Assembly (NCBI RefSeq): GCF_900115205.1
Contig: NZ_FOYQ01000001.1
Coordinates: 1,143,240 to 1,207,239, forward strand
From: Robiginitalea myxolifaciens
Lineage (GTDB): Bacteria > Bacteroidota > Bacteroidia > Flavobacteriales > Flavobacteriaceae
DNA length: 64,000 nt
Direction: 5' to 3'
The notes under the pieces were generated by a model, which saw only the letters and a program-made list of their open reading frames with translations, did not search any database and was not told the origin of the DNA. Shown in pieces: positions 57,487 through 64,000 of this stretch. The stretch's first letter is position 1. The number at the start of each line of letters is the position of its first letter. Position numbers and translations under genes: made by a program.

Positions 57487-60360
57487 ATGAAGCCATCGCT
57501 ACTACCAACCCGACTTCCCAAATTTTCCTTACTCCTTCTCCTTATTTTCGGCTGCTTCAATGGCTTTAGCCAAACCCCGGCTACTTCGCCCGAAGCACAA
57601 TTACAAGCTTTACAAGATCGCGCCAGCAGCGCCCAAAATTCCCTGCTGACCAACCTGAAACTCGAAAACATTGGCCCGAGCATTATGAGCGGCCGTGTCG
57701 TACAACTGGCGGTCAATCCCGACAACCCCATAGAATTTTATGTAGCCTATGCTTCAGGAGGCCTCTGGCATACCGCCAACAATGGCACGAGTTTTACCCC
57801 CGTAATGGACACTTCCCCCACCCAGAACCTGGGGGCCATAGCGGTGGATTGGAATAGTGGTACTATCTGGGCCGGAACCGGGGAAAACAATTCTTCCCGT
57901 TCTTCCTATGCCGGTATCGGGATGTACAAATCCACGGACAAAGGAGCAACCTGGGAATATATGGGCCTGCCCGATTCCCACCATATTGGACGTATCAGTA
58001 TCCACCCGGAGCGACCCGATGAGGTCTTGGTTGGCGTGCTCGGACATTTATATTCCCCCAACGCTGAGCGCGGGGTGTATCGCACCACCGACGGCGGGCA
58101 GACCTGGGAAAAGACCCTGTTTATTAATGAGGACACCGGAATCATAGACCTGGTTGTAGCGCCTGAGTCTCCGGATATTGTTTACGCCGCATCCTGGCAG
58201 CGGGACCGCAAGGCCTGGAACTTCGAAGGAAGTGGGGAGGGCTCCGGGATTTACAAAAGTCAGGATGGGGGAAAAACCTGGAACCTCGTCAGTGAATCCG
58301 GTTCCGGATTTCCCACAGGTAATGGCGTGGGTCGCATCGGATTAGCCATCTATGATCGCAACACGGTTTACGCCGTCCACGACAATCAATTCCGGCGCGA
58401 CAAGGCTACAGAAGAACAATCCACACGCTTGCAAAAGGAAGACTTTAAAAACATGAGCGCCGATACCTTCCTGAAATTGGACAACGGGGACCTCAACGCC
58501 TTTTTGGAGGCCAATAGGTTTCCCCGGGAGTACCGGGCGAAATCCGTTAAAGCCATGGTGCGCGAGCGCGAAGCCAAACCTGCCGACCTCGCCATTTATC
58601 TGGAAGACGCCAACTCCCTGCTCTTTGATACCCCCGTTGTAGGGGCCGAAGTTTACAAGACCATCGATGGGGGGAAAACCTGGAATAAGACCCACGACGA
58701 CTTTATCGAGGATCTATACTATAGTTATGGGTACTATTTTGGCCAGATACGCGTAGCGGCCTACGATCCCGACCAAATTTACATCGCGGGAGTTCCCCAA
58801 TTGCGTTCCACGGACGGGGGGAAAACATTTGAATCCATAGGTGGCCCCAGCGTACACGCCGACCACCACGCCCTCTGGATCAACCCCAACCAACCCGGGC
58901 ACCTGATCAACGGGAACGATGGTGGGGTAAATATCACCTATGATTACGGGGAGTCCTGGATCAAAAATAACAGTCCTACGGTAGGGCAATTCTATGCCAT
59001 TACCGTAGACAACGCCAAGCCGTACAATGTCTATGGCGGCCTTCAAGATAACGGGGTCTGGAAGGGAGCGCATACCTCCCGGGAGTCGGATCGCTGGCAT
59101 GCCGAAGGGGAATATCCCTGGAAGCGCATTATGGGAGGCGACGGGATGCAGGTACAGGTAGATCCCCGCAATAATGACATTGTGTATACCGGGTTTCAAT
59201 TTGGAAATTACTTTCGCCTGAACCTGGGAACCGGAGACCGCAAGCGCATTCAGCCAAGCCACAAATTAGGAGAATCGCCGCTGCGTTTTAACTGGCAAAC
59301 CCCCATTTTACTTTCTGCCCATAATCCGGATATCTTGTATTTGGCAAGTAACCGCCTGCACCGATCCATGAATCAGGGCGACGACTTTACCGCTATCTCC
59401 GGGGATTTAACCCGGGGCGGCCGCAAGGGCAATGTACCCTATGGCACCCTGGCCACGATCTCCGAATCGCCATTTGCCTTTGGGTTGTTGTATACCGGAA
59501 GTGATGATGGTTATGTACATGTGAGCAAGGACGGCGGAGGCAGCTGGACCCGTATTTCGGATTCCTTCCCAGGAGAACTCTGGGTGAGTCGGGTGGCCGC
59601 TTCCAAACACAAGAAGGAGCGGGTCTACGTATCCCTCAATGGCTATCGCGCCGATGATTTTACCCCCTATGTCTATGTAAGCGAGGATTACGGAAAAACC
59701 TGGAAGTCTATTGCCGCGGGAATCCCGGATTCCCCGGTCAACGTAATCCTGGAAGACCCTAAAAACGAAAACCTGCTCTATGTGGGTACGGACAACGGAC
59801 TTTACGCATCCCTGGATCGGGGTGCAAGTTGGGAGCTTATGGAGAACGGCATGCCCGTAGTTGCTGTACATGATTTGGTGGTGCAGGAGGAAGCAGGACA
59901 CCTGTTGGTTGGTACGCACGGTCGGAGTATTTATAAAGCCGACGTGGCTCCGCTGCAAAGCATGACCCCGACAGATATGGAATCGGATCTCGTGCTTTTT
60001 GAAATGCCGGAAATGCGCCACAGCAGCCGGTGGGGCAACCGTTTCTATACCTACGCAGAACCCAATACGCCAGGCCTGGATATTTCGTTTTTCGCCGGAA
60101 AGGCCGGGAAAGTAAAGGCGCAGGTAAAATCACCGGATGGGGTGGTCGTGAGCGAAGTGGAAACCGAAGCCGTGGAAGGTCTGAACATCCTGTCCTACGA
60201 CCTGGCCTTCAGTAAGGAGGGCAAGGCCAACTACCTGTCTAAAAACAAAACCGAACTTAAGGAGGCCGATAACGGCAAGACCTACCTGCCCGAAGGTACG
60301 TATACGGTAATCCTGGAGATGGGTCGGGCCGAGCAGCAAGGAGAATTCACATTGAAATAA
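57487..60360 (+). CDS. VPS10/BNR-repeat (sortilin-like) exported protein, paralog 3
   Basis: A 957-residue exported protein with a signal peptide (about 9-28, ending CFNGFSQ). BNR/Asp-box repeats run through most of the protein (MYKSTDKGATW, VYRTTDGGQTW, IYKSQDGGKTW, VYKTIDGGKTW, and others). Unlike paralogs 1 and 2 it lacks the helical DPLNFPIKL C-terminus and instead ends in a short beta-rich tail (TYLPEGTYTVILEM). It is 952 bases from any other paralog terminator region and precedes DUF2721. Activity unknown. Confidence 0.9.
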   Translation: MKPSLLPTRLPKFSLLLLLIFGCFNGFSQTPATSPEAQLQALQDRASSAQNSLLTNLKLENIGPSIMSGRVVQLAVNPDNPIEFYVAYASGGLWHTANNGTSFTPVMDTSPTQNLGAIAVDWNSGTIWAGTGENNSSRSSYAGIGMYKSTDKGATWEYMGLPDSHHIGRISIHPERPDEVLVGVLGHLYSPNAERGVYRTTDGGQTWEKTLFINEDTGIIDLVVAPESPDIVYAASWQRDRKAWNFEGSGEGSGIYKSQDGGKTWNLVSESGSGFPTGNGVGRIGLAIYDRNTVYAVHDNQFRRDKATEEQSTRLQKEDFKNMSADTFLKLDNGDLNAFLEANRFPREYRAKSVKAMVREREAKPADLAIYLEDANSLLFDTPVVGAEVYKTIDGGKTWNKTHDDFIEDLYYSYGYYFGQIRVAAYDPDQIYIAGVPQLRSTDGGKTFESIGGPSVHADHHALWINPNQPGHLINGNDGGVNITYDYGESWIKNNSPTVGQFYAITVDNAKPYNVYGGLQDNGVWKGAHTSRESDRWHAEGEYPWKRIMGGDGMQVQVDPRNNDIVYTGFQFGNYFRLNLGTGDRKRIQPSHKLGESPLRFNWQTPILLSAHNPDILYLASNRLHRSMNQGDDFTAISGDLTRGGRKGNVPYGTLATISESPFAFGLLYTGSDDGYVHVSKDGGGSWTRISDSFPGELWVSRVAASKHKKERVYVSLNGYRADDFTPYVYVSEDYGKTWKSIAAGIPDSPVNVILEDPKNENLLYVGTDNGLYASLDRGASWELMENGMPVVAVHDLVVQEEAGHLLVGTHGRSIYKADVAPLQSMTPTDMESDLVLFEMPEMRHSSRWGNRFYTYAEPNTPGLDISFFAGKAGKVKAQVKSPDGVVVSEVETEAVEGLNILSYDLAFSKEGKANYLSKNKTELKEADNGKTYLPEGTYTVILEMGRAEQQGEFTLK

Positions 60361-60415
60361 TAAGTTCATAGGCGGCCCTGCCGGCGACCTTGATTTACAC
60401 TAGAAACCAGAACCC

Positions 60416-60805
60416 ATGGAACTAACCTTGAGTATCCCCGCCTTATTATTTCCGGCCATCTCCCTGAGCATGCTGGCCTACAACGCGCGATACCTGGCAA
60501 TCGCGGCCCTTATCCGGCAGCTTTCCAAAGAATTCGTGGATACACACGCAGCTCCTCTGGAACGGCAGATTCGGTCCTTGCGCAAACGACTGAGTATCAT
60601 TAAGGGAATGCAGGGCAGCTCCATCCTGAGTTTCCTGTTGGCTGCCATAAGTATGTTCCTGATCTATGTGGAACTTCGATTCTGGGCCAATGCCATATTT
60701 GGATTGAGCCTGATCCTGCTCATGGTATCCCTGGTATTGTCGCTTTGGGAAGTGCAATTGTCTACCCGGGCCCTGGAAATCCAATTACGGGATATGGAAA
60801 AGTAA
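60416..60805 (+). CDS. DUF2721 membrane protein
   Basis: A 129-residue protein with three hydrophobic segments: N-terminal (about 5-22, LSIPALLFPAISLSMLAY), central (about 75-95) and a C-terminal pair (SLILLMVSLVLSLWEVQLSTRAL). The charged RQIRSLRKRLSIIKGMQGSS loop between the first two segments fits DUF2721. Small inner-membrane protein of unknown function; it follows paralog 3 by 55 bases and precedes the convergent AstE-like gene. Confidence 0.85.
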   Translation: MELTLSIPALLFPAISLSMLAYNARYLAIAALIRQLSKEFVDTHAAPLERQIRSLRKRLSIIKGMQGSSILSFLLAAISMFLIYVELRFWANAIFGLSLILLMVSLVLSLWEVQLSTRALEIQLRDMEK

Positions 60806-60852
60806 GCTAGTCGGCTTCCCGCACGCTCACCTTCCTTTCAAATGATTTAAGA

Positions 60853-61818
60853 CTAGCCCGGGCTTCCGATATGGAAGAGGGCATCCCCCTGGTTCACGAC
60901 GGCCTGATGATTGATACAGATAATATAACCGTCATAGGGGGCCTTTAACTGCTTCTTACGTTTGGCAAAGGTATCGGTTACAATCCCGAGGGGTTCCCCC
61001 TGGGTTACCTGTGCGCCGTTCAGGACTTCCGGAACAAACATCCCTGCCATTGGCGCCCGCAACCACCGGCGTTTCTCTAAATGTACCGATTGGTACTGTT
61101 CTGCAAAAATAGCGGGCAGGGCTGTGATCATTTCCAGGTGACGCATGAGCTGCATGATCCCCTGGATCCCCTCCCGAATGGCCTGTTCATCAAAGCGACC
61201 ACTTTCCCCGGCTTCATAAACGATACTCGTTTTTCCAAGTTGTTCGGCCGCCTGCCGGAAAGAACCTTTAATCAGTTTGGAAGCAAAAAAAACCGGAGCC
61301 TGAAAAACCGCTGCCAATTCTTTTCCTTTCTCGTCTCCGGGAGTATAGCGAGCCTGGGGATAATTGGCGCGCTGGGCACCTCCTGTATGTAAATCAACCG
61401 CCAGATCCATAGCACTCATCACCTCATTGCGATACAACCAGGCCATGCGCCTGGCCAGAGACCCCTTGGCGCTTCCCGGAAAACTGCGGTTCACATCCTT
61501 GCCGTCGGGGAGGTCCCGCGAAAAATGGATGAACCCGTAAATATTCATCACGGGAACGGCCATTACACAGCCCTTTTCGACCTGGAAAAGCCCTTTTTCC
61601 AGCATGCGCCGCACCACCTCGATCCCGTTAATTTCGTCTCCGTGAAGACCTGCCTGAACCAACAAGCAGGGACCCGGCTCCTTGCCGTTAAAGACATAGA
61701 CGGGAATATCGATGAGGGTCCCGGTGGGCAAGCGGCCTACCTGCAGGTTTACCCGTTTTTGCGTTCCCGGAGGAATCGCGGTTCCAGCAATGTTTAATTC
61801 CTGTTTTGGTGTATCCAA
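60853..61818 (-). CDS. AstE-like succinylglutamate desuccinylase/aspartoacylase family
   Basis: A 321-residue zinc-dependent M14-like enzyme. The H-x-x-E metal site is in LVQAGLHGDEINGIEVVRRML (about 55-75), and a third ligand histidine is in AVDLHTGGAQRANYPQARY (about 142-160). AstE-like enzymes cleave amide bonds of acyl-amino acids. It begins 21 bases after the RimK stop on the same strand, so the two form a pair known as RimK/AstE-type modules that ligate and remove glutamates on proteins or small molecules. Full length. Confidence 0.9.
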   Translation of the reverse strand: MDTPKQELNIAGTAIPPGTQKRVNLQVGRLPTGTLIDIPVYVFNGKEPGPCLLVQAGLHGDEINGIEVVRRMLEKGLFQVEKGCVMAVPVMNIYGFIHFSRDLPDGKDVNRSFPGSAKGSLARRMAWLYRNEVMSAMDLAVDLHTGGAQRANYPQARYTPGDEKGKELAAVFQAPVFFASKLIKGSFRQAAEQLGKTSIVYEAGESGRFDEQAIREGIQGIMQLMRHLEMITALPAIFAEQYQSVHLEKRRWLRAPMAGMFVPEVLNGAQVTQGEPLGIVTDTFAKRKKQLKAPYDGYIICINHQAVVNQGDALFHIGSPG

Positions 61819-61839
61819 ACGTCGTTTTGTTTTATTGCA

Positions 61840-62736
61840 TTATTTTTTCCGGCTTCCATTGTATTCGGCATATTTTACAATTGCCGCGGCCACATTGATC
61901 CCAGTGGCACTTTCGATTCCCTGTAGTCCGGGAGAGGCGTTGACCTCGAGTAGCCGGGGTCCTGCATTACTCCGGATAATGTCTACTCCGGCGACCCCCA
62001 GCCCGAGATAGCGCACAGCTTCCAGGGCCATTCGTTCTTCTTTCGGGGTCAGCAAAACCGTTTCGGCGCTTCCCCCGCGGTGCACATTGGCCCGAAATTC
62101 GCCAAAGGTCCCCGTCCGCTTCATAGCGGCAACAATATCATTCCCCACCACGATAATTCGCAGGTCTTCCCCTTCTGCCTCCCGAATGTATTCCTGTACC
62201 AGGATGGGTTGGTCCATTTTATAAAAGGTGTCGATAACGGAGCGGGCGGATTGTTCCGACTCGGCCAGGATTACCCCCAACCCCTGGGTGCCTTGTTGTA
62301 ATTTGATGACCACGGGCGGGCCTCCTAATTGTTGAAGTTGAAAGGGGATACTTTCCGGGTCTATGGAAAACAGGGTTTTGGGAACCGGCACGCCTTTGCG
62401 CGCCATGATTTGCAGCGTCCGCGCCTTGTTGCGGGCACGGGTAATGCCCATGGAGCGCGCCGTACTGAAACATCCACTGAGCTCAAATTGCTTCACGATG
62501 GCTGCCCCGTGACGGGTAAGTTTTGCCCCGATCCGCGGAATGATCACCTGGAATTCGCGGCTGATGTCTTCCTCCTGATAGAAAATCCGGGGCCTGCCTT
62601 CACCCAGGGAAACCGTGCACCGGCTGTAATCGATCTGCTCTACAAAATGCCCCCGTTTCTCGGCTTCCTCCGCAATCCTGCGGGTAGAATAAACCGACAG
62701 GCTAACCGATAATATGGCGATATTCAAACTGGGCAC
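61840..62736 (-). CDS. rimK: RimK-family alpha-L-glutamate ligase
   Basis: A 298-residue ATP-grasp ligase. GGPPVVIKLQQGTQGLGVILAES (about 138-160), LVQEYIREAEGEDLRIIVVG and RLLEVNASPGLQGIE are the ATP-grasp signatures of RimK, which adds glutamates to the C-terminus of a target such as ribosomal protein S6. It is paired with the AstE-like gene downstream. The start ATG at 62736 gives the usual N-terminus. Normal length. Confidence 0.92.
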   Translation of the reverse strand: MPSLNIAILSVSLSVYSTRRIAEEAEKRGHFVEQIDYSRCTVSLGEGRPRIFYQEEDISREFQVIIPRIGAKLTRHGAAIVKQFELSGCFSTARSMGITRARNKARTLQIMARKGVPVPKTLFSIDPESIPFQLQQLGGPPVVIKLQQGTQGLGVILAESEQSARSVIDTFYKMDQPILVQEYIREAEGEDLRIIVVGNDIVAAMKRTGTFGEFRANVHRGGSAETVLLTPKEERMALEAVRYLGLGVAGVDIIRSNAGPRLLEVNASPGLQGIESATGINVAAAIVKYAEYNGSRKK

Positions 62737-62789
62737 TTCAGGGAGTTCAATCCCCCTAATATCGGTGAAAAATACCCAATCGCCTAAAG

Positions 62790-62821
62790 TTTGTTAATCC
62801 GTCGTTTGTGAAGTATTTTTG
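62790..62821 (+). promoter_or_regulatory. Flavobacterial promoter of sdhC
   Basis: TTTG at 62790-62793, a 20-base spacer, and TATTTTTG at 62814-62821 form a consensus Bacteroidota -33/-7 pair, 22 bases before the sdhC ATG. This is the best promoter in the window. Confidence 0.6.
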
Positions 62822-62843
62822 TAGGGCTTAATCCAACCCTTTT

Positions 62844-63509
62844 ATGAGTGGAATTGTAAATTCTTCGATAGCCCGGAAAGTTGTAATGGCTTTGTCCGGT
62901 CTTTTTTTGGTGTTTTTCCTGGGTCAGCACGCCACGATTAACCTTAGCTCGGTAATCAGCCCGGAAACGTTTAACAGCTGGTCGCACTTCATGGGATATA
63001 ACCCGGTAGTGCAGTATATCCTGCAACCCATCCTGATTGCAGGAGTGATCGTGCACTTTGTGATGGGGATAGTCCTTGAGCTGCAAAACCGCAAAGCGCG
63101 CAATGTGCGCTACGCCCAGTATAAAGGAGGCGCCAATGCGCCCTGGGTTAGTCGCAACATGATCCTTACCGGCCTGGTCGTGCTCGCCTTTTTAGGGCTG
63201 CATTTCTACGATTTCTGGGTGCCTGAAATGGCATACAAGTACATTGAGGCCAACCCTGAAGATCCGACGCGCTACCACCACGAACTGGTTGAAAAATTTC
63301 TTTCTCCTGCCCGGGTGGGGATCTACGTAGTATCCTTTGTGTTGCTCGCCCTGCACCTCTGGCACGGATTCGCTTCCTCCTTTCAAAGTATGGGAGTGAA
63401 CAACAAATACAGCCCGGCCATCAGGAATTTCACGCGGCTCTATGCCATTGTGGTGCCGCTGATCTTCATCTTTATCGCCTTATACCATCACTTTAACCAT
63501 ACGCATTAA
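62844..63509 (+). CDS. sdhC: Succinate dehydrogenase cytochrome b subunit (Bacteroidota type)
   Basis: A 221-residue inner-membrane diheme cytochrome b with five transmembrane segments; the b558-type family has conserved histidines, seen here in LGQHATIN (H28), SWSHFMG (H47), [15 protein letters not shown] and LHLWHGF. It anchors complex II and passes electrons from succinate to menaquinone. The start lies 22 bases after a consensus promoter, and its stop is one base before the sdhA ATG. Full length. Confidence 0.95.
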   Translation: MSGIVNSSIARKVVMALSGLFLVFFLGQHATINLSSVISPETFNSWSHFMGYNPVVQYILQPILIAGVIVHFVMGIVLELQNRKARNVRYAQYKGGANAPWVSRNMILTGLVVLAFLGLHFYDFWVPEMAYKYIEANPEDPTRYHHELVEKFLSPARVGIYVVSFVLLALHLWHGFASSFQSMGVNNKYSPAIRNFTRLYAIVVPLIFIFIALYHHFNHTH

Positions 63510-63510
63510 T

Positions 63511-64000
63511 ATGGGAAGTCTAGACTCCAAAGTCCCTGCAGGCCCGTTGGCCGACAAGTGGACCAAACATAAGAACGACATTAATCTGGTAAACCCCGCC
63601 AACAAGCGGAATATCGATATCATTGTGGTGGGAACCGGACTGGCAGGTGGCTCTGCAGCGGCAACGCTGGCGGAACTGGGTTACAATGTCAAGACCTTCT
63701 GCTACCAGGATTCCCCCCGGCGCGCACACAGTATTGCAGCCCAGGGAGGAATCAACGCAGCAAAGAATTACCAGGGCGACGGGGACAGTCCGTACCGACT
63801 CTTTTACGACACCATCAAAGGAGGGGATTACCGTTCCAGGGAAGCCAACGTATACCGATTGGCCGAGGAATCCGTAAATATTATTGACCAGTGTGTGGCC
63901 CAGGGCGTACCCTTCGCACGGGAATACGGCGGCCTGCTCGACAACCGCTCTTTCGGAGGGGTATTGGTAAGTCGAACCTTTTATGCCAAAGGACAGACCG
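63511..64000 (+). CDS. sdhA: Succinate dehydrogenase flavoprotein subunit, 5' part
   Basis: The ATG at 63511 follows the sdhC stop at 63509 by one base, so the genes are coupled. The 163 visible codons contain the FAD-binding [26 protein letters not shown] (about 34-59) and the [20 protein letters not shown] segment near the covalent-FAD histidine region. It oxidises succinate to fumarate in complex II. The gene is cut by the window edge. Confidence 0.95.
   Translation, partial: MGSLDSKVPAGPLADKWTKHKNDINLVNPANKRNIDIIVVGTGLAGGSAAATLAELGYNVKTFCYQDSPRRAHSIAAQGGINAAKNYQGDGDSPYRLFYDTIKGGDYRSREANVYRLAEESVNIIDQCVAQGVPFAREYGGLLDNRSFGGVLVSRTFYAKGQT

Overview
The window looks like a chromosome segment of a marine-type Flavobacteriaceae bacterium (Bacteroidota). 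Pointers are a Bacteroidota-type succinate dehydrogenase cytochrome b subunit, a protein with a type IX secretion sorting tail, many SPII lipoproteins, flavobacterial TAnnTTTG promoter boxes, VPS10/BNR-repeat exoproteins and a DUF1080 plus Gfo/Idh/MocA pair. A Robiginitalea-like genus is possible but not shown. I found no rRNA, tRNA, CRISPR array, transposase or integrase.

Layout. 1-2733: haem synthesis operon hemA-hemC-hemD on the minus strand, with ATGA overlaps, running off the left edge; a divergent AraC-type regulator faces it. 3839-9657: DUF1460 amidase-like protein, MscS channel, ferrochelatase (hemH), MATE exporter and an FAD oxidoreductase. 9661-16309: secreted NTF2-like protein, small exported protein, serine beta-lactamase-like hydrolase, GT1 glycosyltransferase, a membrane carboxypeptidase-regulatory-domain protein, an orphan HigA-like antitoxin with a perfect palindromic operator, and an unknown exported protein. 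16350-24475: acyl-ACP desaturase, membrane M23 peptidase, two lipoproteins, and the first of three VPS10/BNR-repeat proteins.

24480-40240 is a visibly more A+T-rich accessory island. Its core is a compact plus-strand operon: a large DrmE-like candidate, a NERD-nuclease/SF1-helicase fusion (Nhi-like architecture), DrmA helicase, DrmB (DUF1998), an MvaI/BcnI-family restriction endonuclease and a Vsr mismatch endonuclease. A Dcm/EcoRII-like C5-cytosine methyltransferase converges on it. I read this as a class-2 DISARM-like core that lacks the usual phospholipase DrmC and is fused to a complete CCWGG-type restriction, repair and methylation module. A wHTH-HNH-HIT fusion whose HIT nucleophile histidine is tyrosine sits beside it. 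This is the most interesting part of the window.

40244-64000 returns to ordinary chromosome: a membrane-tethered AraC/TolB-like/TPR regulator, ankyrin lipoprotein, acyltransferase, a 3-keto-glycoside type pair (Gfo/Idh/MocA and DUF1080), a Kv-like potassium channel, P1 peptidase, a T9SS-exported protein, a cadherin-like protein with an inserted domain, two more VPS10/BNR proteins, aminopeptidase P, a glycine-zipper protein, DUF2721, an AstE-like plus RimK pair, and the sdhC-sdhA start at the right edge.
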